Shown here one piece after another: positions 7,078 to 12,426 of a stretch of DNA of 12,426 bases. The DNA is from a bacterium. Lineage in GTDB: Bacteria > Spirochaetota > UBA4802 > UBA5550. A program made the translations under genes and the position numbers. Below the pieces are notes generated by a model that searched no databases, was not told where the DNA came from, and saw nothing but the letters and a program-made list of their open reading frames with translations. The first letter of the stretch is position 1, and each line of letters begins with the position of its first letter. The DNA lies in assembly GCA_024224995.1 (NCBI GenBank), contig JAAENB010000157.1, positions 1-12,426 of the forward strand. Reading direction: 5' to 3'.

Positions 7078-7237
7078 CTATATTTTTTTGTACATCAGTG
7101 GTCCTATCATTATTAGTAATCCGTTGAACATTGCTGTTTTCGTTGCCATCACAGCCAATACTAATTGCACATAAAAGAAAGGTAAAATTCAGAGCCTCTG
7201 TGTTCTGTGCCTTTACGAAAAAATACGAATATATCAA

Positions 7238-7266
7238 TTGACTCTCCTCCGGGTTTGTGATATCCT
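7238..7266 (+). promoter_or_regulatory. Promoter of the SpoIIE-type phosphatase gene
   Basis: TTGACT (7238-7243), a 17-bp spacer and TATCCT (7261-7266), with the extended -10 dinucleotide TG at 7258-7259. The predicted start near 7273 leaves a leader of about 22 nt carrying GAGGA at 7282-7286. Confidence 0.6.
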
Positions 7267-7294
7267 GTGAGGGTAAATAAAGAGGATATAGGCT

Positions 7295-9895
7295 ATGGAA
7301 ATATTTAATAACTTCTATTTCAATTTTTTTTCAGTAGGCTCTCTTATTTTGTGTGTTTTTGGACTGGCCGGTGCTTTGTTTGTTTTGACAATTAAAAATA
7401 AATCAATTGCTGCAAAACATTTTGGGATCGCCGCTGGATTCCTCGTCTTATTCCAGTTTGCCTATTTTTTGGGGGGCAGCTTATATCATCCATTTGCGGC
7501 ATACCACAGGTGGCTTACTCCTTTTATTATGCTGGGGCAGGCGCACATGACCGCCTTTATGATCACCTATCCCGACAACAGGCACAAGGGTGTGTCAAAA
7601 ATTTTTCTTATATCACAATATATCATTTTTATTATACCAACAGCTTTATTTGCCCGTAAATCATATAAAGGGGAAACGGTATTCCGCTTTGACGGCCATT
7701 TCTGGAACTTTACTGATATTCAAATAACAAAATTAATTGGATTGATAATATTGCTTTTCCTTCTTATCTTTTTAGTCGTAATGATATGGAAGATGATAAT
7801 TGATAAAGAGAACCGGTTAACGTTTTTTATTCTTGGGATTACATATACCTTAACCGGCGGCATTCCCGCAATAACACATACAATGAGTAATAATGGTCAA
7901 ATTGGAAGGAACGTTCACCAGCTCAATGTAGAAGTAACCTATGTGACAGGTTTTTTCCTTTTGTGTTTGTTCTTTATAAATTACACAAAAGAAAGAACAA
8001 GTTTTATGGCAAAGATTATTGGTATTAGTCTTTTGAGTTTGCAGTCTGTTTTATTGGGGGTCAGTTATTATGTTACCCGGGATATGGAAACATTTTATGA
8101 TGAAAACCATACTGGAAAAACCTCTCTGACCATTGTTGATCCGGAGCGCCGTTCTGCTGATCTGGAATATATGCTGGAATATACCTTCGCTGCTGATTCA
8201 CTTACCGCGTCATATAATAAGAACGCGGTTTCTCCGGACAGGAGTTTAATAAAAAGTGAGTTCATAAATACACTGTATTATGAGAAATTACAGAGAAGTT
8301 CTAACGCCAATTTCAGCAGCGTCCTGGACGCACTGGTGAAAGAGAAGCATGAATTTTTTGACGGCTATAAAAATATAATAAAAAAGAGATCGGGAGCTTT
8401 TCCTGCTGCGGAAACAAATAAGGGAAAGAAAATTACTGAGTATATTGACGGTATTAAAAGGCGTATTCTCTATCAATATATTAAAATTAATGAAATGAAG
8501 GAGGAGGGCTTTCTCCTGTCTCTGCAAACCTTTTTGAAAAAGTCAACTGAGGAATTAACTGAATTTAATAACGCAATAACCTCCTATGTAAACAAAAGCA
8601 CGTTTAAAGGCAAAGAATTAAAAAAAGCTGTTTTGCAATTTCATGCGCCAATGAATGGAGCGGGGGTACGAAATTACAGAACACAGGAAAATGGTCATGT
8701 TCATTTTACCGCGTTTATGCAAATAGATCCCGGCTTGCAAAAGATTCATGAAGCAGGATTCTCATACCTGGCCTATCGTGAATATATGCATCCCTTTTCA
8801 AAGAAATTAATAATAATGCTTATCATCGTTTACGTTTTTATTCTACTGGGATACCCGGTCTTCTTTTATAGTACGCTTATTAAACCTATTCTTGTTCTCA
8901 GGAACGGGCATGCCCGGGTCATGAAGGGAGAATTGGATTTTAATGTATCAATAAAAGTTCGGGATGAGATTGGTTACATTACACATTCCTTTAATAAAAT
9001 GACCAGTTCCTTGAAAGATGCGAAAATTCAAATTGATGATTACACAAATAATCTGGAAGAAAAGGTGCGTTCTCGAACTGAGGAGCTGCAATCCACAATG
9101 GAGGAAATGGAAGGTATTAATGAGCAGCTGGTAAAAACCCGCGACTCACTTTGGGGAGAAATGCAACTCGCGAAAAAAATCCAAACCGTGCTCTTGCCGC
9201 AAGATTTAACTTTCCCCGGGTATGAGATCAGTGCCTATATGGAGCCTGCCGATTCAGTTGGCGGAGATTATTATGATGTGATTCACGTTGGTGATTATTA
9301 CTGGCTTGTAATTGGCGATGTATCGGGCCATGGCGTTCCGGCAGGCCTTATAATGATGATGGTACAAACATCCATTCATACGGCACTGGAACAATTTCCT
9401 CAGTTGAAACCCTCAGCGCTTATAACTGTGATAAATAGAGCCATAAAGAAAAATATTGATAGCCTGGATGAAGATAAGTATATGACTATCACCGTATTGG
9501 CGGGAATTCAAGACGGAGAATTCGCTTTCTCAGGCCTGCACCAGGACATATTGCTGTACCGGTCATCGTCACAAACATTAGAGATTGTTGAAACCGAGGG
9601 CATGTGGATTGGGGTTTTTGACGAGATTGTGGTTCCCGACAAGGTATTGCAGCTTCATGTTGGTGACTCAATGCTGCTGCATACCGATGGAATAACCGAA
9701 GCATGGAAAATAGGGAGCGTGAAAGACAATCGCGATCCGAAAAAGGATATGTTCGGAGGTGGTAGACTGGCGGATATCTTCCAGGCCGTGGGGGGGCGGT
9801 CTCCTGATGAAATAAAAAAAGAATTATTAACGGAACTGGAAGGATATCAATGCCATGATGATGTAACAATATTAATTATGAAGCGAGTTCAATAA
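7295..9895 (+). CDS. Membrane sensor HAMP-SpoIIE (PP2C-type) serine phosphatase
   Basis: This 866-residue signalling protein begins with about eight hydrophobic segments (residues about 10-260; boundaries estimated by eye), like the multi-pass sensor regions found on some histidine kinases. A hydrophilic region follows (about 263-500, predicted extracytoplasmic), then another membrane helix (about 502-528), a HAMP linker (about 530-580, IKPILVLRNGHARVMKGELDF... RDEIGYITHSFNKM), a coiled coil (about 580-625) and a C-terminal SpoIIE/PP2C phosphatase. The phosphatase metal ligands are intact: GGDYYD (656-661), GDVSGHG (674-680), HTDGITE (796-802) and CHDDVT (853-858); AKKIQTVLLP is the usual entry segment. 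Such enzymes dephosphorylate a phosphoserine on an anti-anti-sigma (STAS) protein and so release a sigma factor or another target. No STAS or anti-sigma gene is adjacent. The ATG has GAGGA 8 nt upstream and is monocistronic, with its own promoter. Confidence 0.92.
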   Translation: MEIFNNFYFNFFSVGSLILCVFGLAGALFVLTIKNKSIAAKHFGIAAGFLVLFQFAYFLGGSLYHPFAAYHRWLTPFIMLGQAHMTAFMITYPDNRHKGVSKIFLISQYIIFIIPTALFARKSYKGETVFRFDGHFWNFTDIQITKLIGLIILLFLLIFLVVMIWKMIIDKENRLTFFILGITYTLTGGIPAITHTMSNNGQIGRNVHQLNVEVTYVTGFFLLCLFFINYTKERTSFMAKIIGISLLSLQSVLLGVSYYVTRDMETFYDENHTGKTSLTIVDPERRSADLEYMLEYTFAADSLTASYNKNAVSPDRSLIKSEFINTLYYEKLQRSSNANFSSVLDALVKEKHEFFDGYKNIIKKRSGAFPAAETNKGKKITEYIDGIKRRILYQYIKINEMKEEGFLLSLQTFLKKSTEELTEFNNAITSYVNKSTFKGKELKKAVLQFHAPMNGAGVRNYRTQENGHVHFTAFMQIDPGLQKIHEAGFSYLAYREYMHPFSKKLIIMLIIVYVFILLGYPVFFYSTLIKPILVLRNGHARVMKGELDFNVSIKVRDEIGYITHSFNKMTSSLKDAKIQIDDYTNNLEEKVRSRTEELQSTMEEMEGINEQLVKTRDSLWGEMQLAKKIQTVLLPQDLTFPGYEISAYMEPADSVGGDYYDVIHVGDYYWLVIGDVSGHGVPAGLIMMMVQTSIHTALEQFPQLKPSALITVINRAIKKNIDSLDEDKYMTITVLAGIQDGEFAFSGLHQDILLYRSSSQTLEIVETEGMWIGVFDEIVVPDKVLQLHVGDSMLLHTDGITEAWKIGSVKDNRDPKKDMFGGGRLADIFQAVGGRSPDEIKKELLTELEGYQCHDDVTILIMKRVQ

Positions 9896-9904
9896 CTCTC
9901 ATAA

Positions 9905-9918
9905 ACTGGTTTTCCAGT
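9905..9918 (+). terminator. Weak hairpin after the phosphatase gene
   Basis: ACTGG-TTTT-CCAGT, 10 nt after the phosphatase stop codon. The stem is 5 bp and has no following T-tract, so on its own it is a poor terminator. Transcripts may run on to the stronger hairpins at 10058 and 10153. Confidence 0.25.
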
Positions 9919-9943
9919 CAACAAGAAATAGTTAGATTAATCG

Positions 9944-9972
9944 TTGACAAAAGCTCTGAACCGGTCTACAAT
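9944..9972 (+). promoter_or_regulatory. Near-consensus sigma-70 promoter with no gene behind it
   Basis: TTGACA (9944-9949), 17-bp spacer, TACAAT (9967-9972): 11 of 12 consensus positions, the best promoter in the window. The expected start is A9979. No credible open reading frame follows on this strand, and the next gene runs in the opposite direction, so it most likely drives a non-coding RNA. Confidence 0.7.
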
Positions 9973-9978
9973 TTTGTT

Positions 9979-10087
9979 ATATCATAAGGGGAATACAATA
10001 ATTTTTGGGACTAATCCCGGGGCTTTTATGTTGACCTGCTAACAAGTATTGCTTATACCAGGGAGCGTGAAGAGTCCCTGGATTTTT
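9979..10087 (+). ncRNA. Predicted small RNA of about 109 nt (read-through form to about 10191)
   Basis: Bounded by a near-consensus promoter ending at 9972 and a terminator-like hairpin with a T5 run at 10058-10087. Inside, ATAAG (9984-9988) and AATAC (9992-9996) can pair with CTTAT (10052-10056) and GTATT (10046-10050), closing a domain that contains GGGA-CTAA-TCCC (10007-10018). No reading frame longer than four codons starts with ATG in the short form. I do not recognise it as SRP RNA (no GGAAGGAAGCAGCC-like loop), tmRNA or RNase P RNA. GGA triplets recur (9990-9992, 10008-10010, 10062-10064, 10080-10082, and more in the read-through form), which is compatible with, but does not prove, binding by a CsrA-type protein. 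It could be a 6S-like or regulatory RNA. Existence is inferred from signals only. Confidence 0.5.
10058..10087 (+). terminator. Intrinsic terminator of the predicted small RNA
   Basis: Perfect 7-bp stem CCAGGGA (10058-10064) / TCCCTGG (10075-10081), a 10-nt loop, then A and five T. The T-run is on the + strand side only, so it acts on rightward transcripts. Confidence 0.6.
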
Positions 10088-10142
10088 CAAGAGAAGCGAT
10101 ATGGACATTCTTTCAACTAAAATACATGACGTCGCTACTTTT

Positions 10143-11537
10143 TCAATTTTTTGGGGACATGGTTGCAAGTCCTTGTCCCCTCATTTTTTTTATCTCCTTT
10201 ACAAACAATAGGGCGGTTAAACTTGCTCCCAGTATATCTGCCGCCGGAAAAGCAATAAAAATACCATGTACTCCTATGAGCATAGGGAGGAATACCATCA
10301 ATGGGATTAAAAATAAAAACTGGCGGCTCATACCCAGCAATAAGGCCGGTTTCGCTTTTCCCGTAGCCTGGAACAAAGATGAGGCAATAATTTGAAATCC
10401 AACAACGGGCATAGCAAGAATAATTAACCGCATGGGAACAATTCCTGTCTGTATCAGCAGATTGTTTTCGCTAAAAAGACCAATTACCTGGCCGGGAAAA
10501 ATCATTAGAATTAAAAATGTTACAATACATATAAGAGTTGCCGTAATGGAGGAAAGCGTTAATGCTTCCTTAACTCGTTTTATTTTCCCTGCTCCGTAAT
10601 TATACCCCACGATTGGCTGGAGGCCTTGAACAATACCGAATATTGCCATAAACAATACCATGAAAAAGCGGTTAATAATTCCAAAACATGAAATGTAGAT
10701 AGCTCCGCCATATATTCCAAGCATGTTATTGACTACAATCATCATAATACTACCGCCGGCCTGCCTGATGAATGATGGGAAGCCCACAACAATTATTTCC
10801 CTCACCGTTTCAAGTTTTAGAGCCAGGTGACTCAACCTTATTTTTAAGGAGCTTTTTCCCGATAGAAAATATCCGATTAAAAACGCGGCAGAAGCCAGCT
10901 GGGAAATAATCGTGGCAAACGCGGCGCCCTTTATTCCCATCCGGAAAACAAAAATGAAAATTGGATCTAAAATAATATTAAAAAGTGTACCAAGCAGCAT
11001 GGTAGCCATTGCAATTCCGGCCCTTCCTTCAGCTCGAACGATATTGTTCGCTGTCATCCCAAATGTGCTAAACAATACTCCTCCTAAAATAACAGATAAA
11101 TAGTCTTTAGAATAAGAGATCAGTACCGCTGTAGCGCCAAATAAAGATAAAAGATGATTTAAAAAAATCAGGCTAAAAAATGTTATTAACAAACCGAGTA
11201 TAATCGACAGCAAAAGAGCGTTTCCGGCTGATTGATACGCTTTTTGCCTATTGCCGGAACCAAGATTTCTTGAAACCGCGGAAGCAGACCCAATTGCGAT
11301 TACCCCGGTTAGAGCCATAATAAACATCTGGAGCGGAAAGGCAACAGCTAAACCGCCAATAGCATTAATGCCAACTCCTCTTCCGATAAATATTGTATCA
11401 ACCAGGTTATACAACGCGTTTGCCAGCATTCCCACAACACTGGGTACGGAAAGTTTGACCAGGAGTTTAGTGATCTTTTCCTCTCCAAGCATCCGGTCCG
11501 GTGATATTGATTGTTTTATTTTCATTTTTATTTCCAT
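10143..11537 (-). CDS. MATE-family multidrug efflux transporter
   Basis: This 464-residue integral membrane protein shows the two-fold repeat of six helices per half typical of MATE exporters, which expel organic cations or drugs in exchange for Na+ or H+. Characteristic segments are LSVPSVVGMLANALYNLVDTIFIGR near 29-53, AIGSASAVSRNLGSG near the end of helix 2-3, the second-half start FPSFIRQAGGSIMMIVVNNMLG and GLQPIVGYNYGAGK. Length is normal for the family. The start is uncertain between ATG 11537 (AAGAAG 9 nt upstream) and ATG 11525; neither has a strong ribosome-binding site. It lies 28 nt after the flavodoxin-family gene and so is probably co-transcribed. The last codons (residues about 452-462, RGQGLATMSPK) are written in the inverted repeat of a rightward terminator at 10153-10191, so the tail may be a recent extension. 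The C-terminus is otherwise hydrophilic and not family-conserved. Confidence 0.92.
   Translation of the reverse strand: MEIKMKIKQSISPDRMLGEEKITKLLVKLSVPSVVGMLANALYNLVDTIFIGRGVGINAIGGLAVAFPLQMFIMALTGVIAIGSASAVSRNLGSGNRQKAYQSAGNALLLSIILGLLITFFSLIFLNHLLSLFGATAVLISYSKDYLSVILGGVLFSTFGMTANNIVRAEGRAGIAMATMLLGTLFNIILDPIFIFVFRMGIKGAAFATIISQLASAAFLIGYFLSGKSSLKIRLSHLALKLETVREIIVVGFPSFIRQAGGSIMMIVVNNMLGIYGGAIYISCFGIINRFFMVLFMAIFGIVQGLQPIVGYNYGAGKIKRVKEALTLSSITATLICIVTFLILMIFPGQVIGLFSENNLLIQTGIVPMRLIILAMPVVGFQIIASSLFQATGKAKPALLLGMSRQFLFLIPLMVFLPMLIGVHGIFIAFPAADILGASLTALLFVKEIKKMRGQGLATMSPKN
10153..10191 (+). terminator. Strong rightward intrinsic terminator overlapping the MATE gene 3' end
   Basis: GGGGACA (10153-10159) pairs with TGTCCCC (10174-10180). 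Two more G-C pairs follow after one mismatch, and TCA plus eight T (10184-10191) come after the stem. It points rightward, so it would stop transcripts from the small-RNA promoter or the phosphatase gene, while its DNA also encodes the end of the oppositely oriented MATE transporter. Confidence 0.7.
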
Positions 11538-11565
11538 TATAATATACTTCTTAGGGGAGTATGCG

Positions 11566-12084
11566 TTATAGAGAGTTCAGTACATCCCGCGCGAATTTCT
11601 TTGCCTGTTGTACATCATCACTATTGGGATGCCCCTTCATTAATACCCGCTTTTCTTCCCACTCTTTATCTGAAAATCCTTTCTTTTCCTTTATGAAATC
11701 ATGGATCTCCGGGTTCATATACCCGACACAATCGAAGCAGCCGGCATATGCTAATTTTTTTTCATCACAGGTGTGGCGCAAGAGCTCTATCCCCTTTATG
11801 TAATCTTCTTTCCTGTTCGCGGAGTGGGTAATAAATCCCGCAACAGCATAGGCTGCTGAATTTTGCAGCGTGTTTATGAATTTTTTAACCGGCTCGGCAA
11901 GAGCTGCCGCTATTATTGGAGAACCGATGAAGACTAGTTCATAGTCGTTGAGATTAATATCAACACACTCTTCAATGGACTTCATGTCAATAGTGCAGTG
12001 GAACTCCAGCTCTTTTGAAATTGCTTTTGCGATCTTTCCTGTATTACCGGTTTGGCTGTGGTACGTAATTAATACCTTTTTCAT
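11566..12084 (-). CDS. Flavodoxin-family protein
   Basis: This 172-residue cytoplasmic protein has the flavodoxin fold. The FMN phosphate-binding loop is at residues 9-16 (HSQTGNTG) after strand 1 (KKVLITY). The second flavin loop is LVFIGSPI near 50-57 with AEPVKKFI after it, and GFITHSA near 83-89 corresponds to the third loop. Long-chain flavodoxins and FMN-dependent reductases share this layout; it probably transfers electrons or reduces a small compound, partner unknown. Two cysteines in CFDC (116-119) and the tail (KEWEEKRVLMKGHPNSDD) are seen in flavodoxin-like proteins that sit with ferredoxin-like functions, but no iron-sulfur motif is present. The ATG has AGAGG 8 nt upstream. It is the first gene of a two-gene unit with the MATE exporter, and its promoter is overlapped by an inverted repeat (12121-12190), so it is likely repressed until an inducer appears. 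Confidence 0.88.
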   Translation of the reverse strand: MKKVLITYHSQTGNTGKIAKAISKELEFHCTIDMKSIEECVDINLNDYELVFIGSPIIAAALAEPVKKFINTLQNSAAYAVAGFITHSANRKEDYIKGIELLRHTCDEKKLAYAGCFDCVGYMNPEIHDFIKEKKGFSDKEWEEKRVLMKGHPNSDDVQQAKKFARDVLNSL

Positions 12085-12120
12085 AATATTTACCTCTTGT
12101 TTCTAATTTATGCTATATAT

Positions 12121-12190
12121 CTATATTAGATATATCAACTATATTTGCTAAAAAATCAACCTTGTAAAGTGGTTGATATATCTAATATAG
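12121..12190. repeat. Perfect 19-bp inverted repeat, likely operator pair
   Basis: Left arm CTATATTAGATATATCAAC (12121-12139) is the exact reverse complement of the right arm (12172-12190), with a 32-nt spacer. Each arm contains the small palindrome GATATATC (12129-12136 and 12175-12182). The right arm covers the -10 box and the start region of the flavodoxin-MATE promoter; the left arm lies in the 5' leader. The arrangement fits a repressor binding two sites, or an mRNA hairpin formed from the left arm and whatever part of the right arm lies downstream of the start site. No regulator gene is adjacent within the window. Confidence 0.75.
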
Positions 12191-12212
12191 CAATATCTAT
12201 TAAGAACGTCAA
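12184..12212 (-). promoter_or_regulatory. Promoter of the flavodoxin-MATE operon
   Basis: On the minus strand, TTGACG (12212-12207), 17-bp spacer, TATATT (12189-12184). The predicted start is near 12177, giving a leader of about 93 nt before ATG 12084. The -10 box is embedded in one arm of the 19-bp inverted repeat. It has the same hexamers and spacing as the promoter at 7031-7059. Confidence 0.75.
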
Positions 12213-12270
12213 GTATATTTAAGAATTTTTTTTTAAAAATTGTAATTAATCACTAACAGAATGGACTTTC

Positions 12271-12309
12271 CAGGGAGCACTGTCACAACAGGCCGCACCC
12301 CGATCCCTG
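12271..12309. other. GC-rich structured block in the intergenic region
   Basis: Between the AT-rich promoter region and the partial gene at the right edge, CAGGGA (12271-12276) can pair with TCCCTG (12304-12309) around an inner CTGT-CACA-ACAG hairpin (12280-12291). The block is visibly richer in G+C than its surroundings. No T-tract adjoins it, so it is not a clear intrinsic terminator. It might end transcription of the gene at 12349-12426, or be a leftover of older coding or mobile DNA. The rest of 12213-12348 shows nothing else I can support. Confidence 0.35.
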
Positions 12310-12348
12310 ACACCCGGTTTCTTGAGTGAGATTTAAAACCGAAGCAAA

Positions 12349-12426
12349 TTATTTTTTGAGTGGTTCAAGTAAATATTCCAGGCCATTGAGCTTAATCTCG
12401 TAAAGGGTGGCCAGCAGCATTCCCAG
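12349..12426 (-). CDS. C-terminal 25 codons of an unrecognised protein
   Basis: Reading leftward from the window edge, a frame with no stop gives MLLATLYEIKLNGLEYLLEP preceded by LG and followed by LKK and a TAA stop (12351-12349). It has protein-like composition and good codon use. The gene starts beyond the window and its family cannot be told from this piece. The phrase LNGLEYLLEPL is faintly like the ends of some transposases (for example the NGLEPYAYL of IS66-type), but the resemblance is too short to call. Confidence 0.45.
   Translation of the reverse strand: MGMLLATLYEIKLNGLEYLLEPLKK

Noticed and set aside
6995..7237. In-frame extension of the first SDR by 81 residues, including a lipoprotein-like stretch (LLCAISIGC).
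   Set aside because: A good promoter and an AGGAG site lie inside it, the family N-terminus begins at ATG 6994, and the extension has no ribosome-binding site. The lipobox resemblance is probably chance.
9489..9869. A 126-codon minus-strand frame inside the phosphatase domain.
   Set aside because: It is a shadow of the conserved SpoIIE/PP2C coding sequence, with no family likeness and histidine/proline-rich residues.
10007..10018. GGGA-CTAA-TCCC as a stand-alone terminator.
   Set aside because: The stem is only 4 bp and the T-run precedes rather than follows it. It fits better as an internal hairpin of the predicted small RNA.
10101..10211. A 36-codon + strand reading frame (MDILSTKIHDV...) with a weak AGAGAAG site.
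   Set aside because: It runs straight through the 10153-10191 terminator and over the MATE gene end. Its composition is driven by the T-runs, so it is probably not a gene.
12121..12190. The inverted repeat as terminal repeats of a small transposable element.
   Set aside because: The 32-nt spacer is far too short to carry anything and there is no flanking target duplication. Its overlap with a promoter makes an operator the better reading.

Overview
The window is AT-rich bacterial DNA with tightly packed genes. Shine-Dalgarno sequences are GGAG/GAGG-like, and promoters resemble sigma-70 sites with TTGACx and TATxxT boxes 17 bp apart. The best clue to the source is a large membrane-bound HAMP/SpoIIE phosphatase with a multi-pass N-terminal sensor beside a small acyl-CoA metabolism operon. 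That combination would fit a spirochaete or another environmental Gram-negative lineage, but no marker gene is present, so the assignment is a low-confidence inference. I see no insertion sequence, CRISPR array, tRNA or rRNA.

Layout. (1) 1-552, +: the 3' end of a gene that starts before the window; its product has a weakly PilO/GspM-like C-terminal region. (2) 651-1031, +: a small secreted protein with six cysteines, followed by a strong hairpin (1054-1089) that separates it from the convergent genes. (3) 1098-6994, all on the minus strand and read right to left: a short-chain dehydrogenase, a long-chain acyl-CoA synthetase, a metal-dependent amidohydrolase, a second short-chain dehydrogenase, an AraC-type regulator with a GyrI-like ligand domain, and a membrane-anchored GyrI-like protein. 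The first five lie within 0-40 nt of each other and probably form one operon from a promoter at 7031-7059. A perfect 10-bp palindrome (7068-7077) just upstream of that promoter looks like a regulator site. (4) 7238-9895, +: the divergent gene for the membrane HAMP/SpoIIE phosphatase, with its own promoter. The 300-nt divergent intergenic region holds these two promoters and the palindrome; 7078-7237 shows nothing else I can support. (5) 9896-10142: no protein gene, but a near-consensus promoter followed by two intrinsic-terminator-like hairpins, which predicts a small non-coding RNA of about 109 nt, or about 213 nt with read-through. (6) 10143-12084, minus strand: a MATE efflux transporter downstream of a flavodoxin-family protein, forming a two-gene operon. 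Its promoter (12184-12212) is overlapped by one arm of a perfect 19-bp inverted repeat whose other arm lies in the 5' leader. (7) 12213-12348: AT-rich spacer with a GC-rich structured block, then the last 25 codons of a minus-strand gene that runs off the window.

Working together (inference): the 1.8-7.0 kb operon could activate a fatty or other carboxylic acid to its CoA thioester and carry out two NAD(P)-dependent alcohol/carbonyl conversions plus one hydrolysis or decarboxylation. A GyrI-type ligand-sensing regulator is encoded in the same unit. The flavodoxin-MATE pair looks like a ligand- or stress-controlled redox and efflux unit. The points most worth a second look are the orphan small-RNA unit at 9944-10191 and the inverted-repeat operator at 12121-12190.
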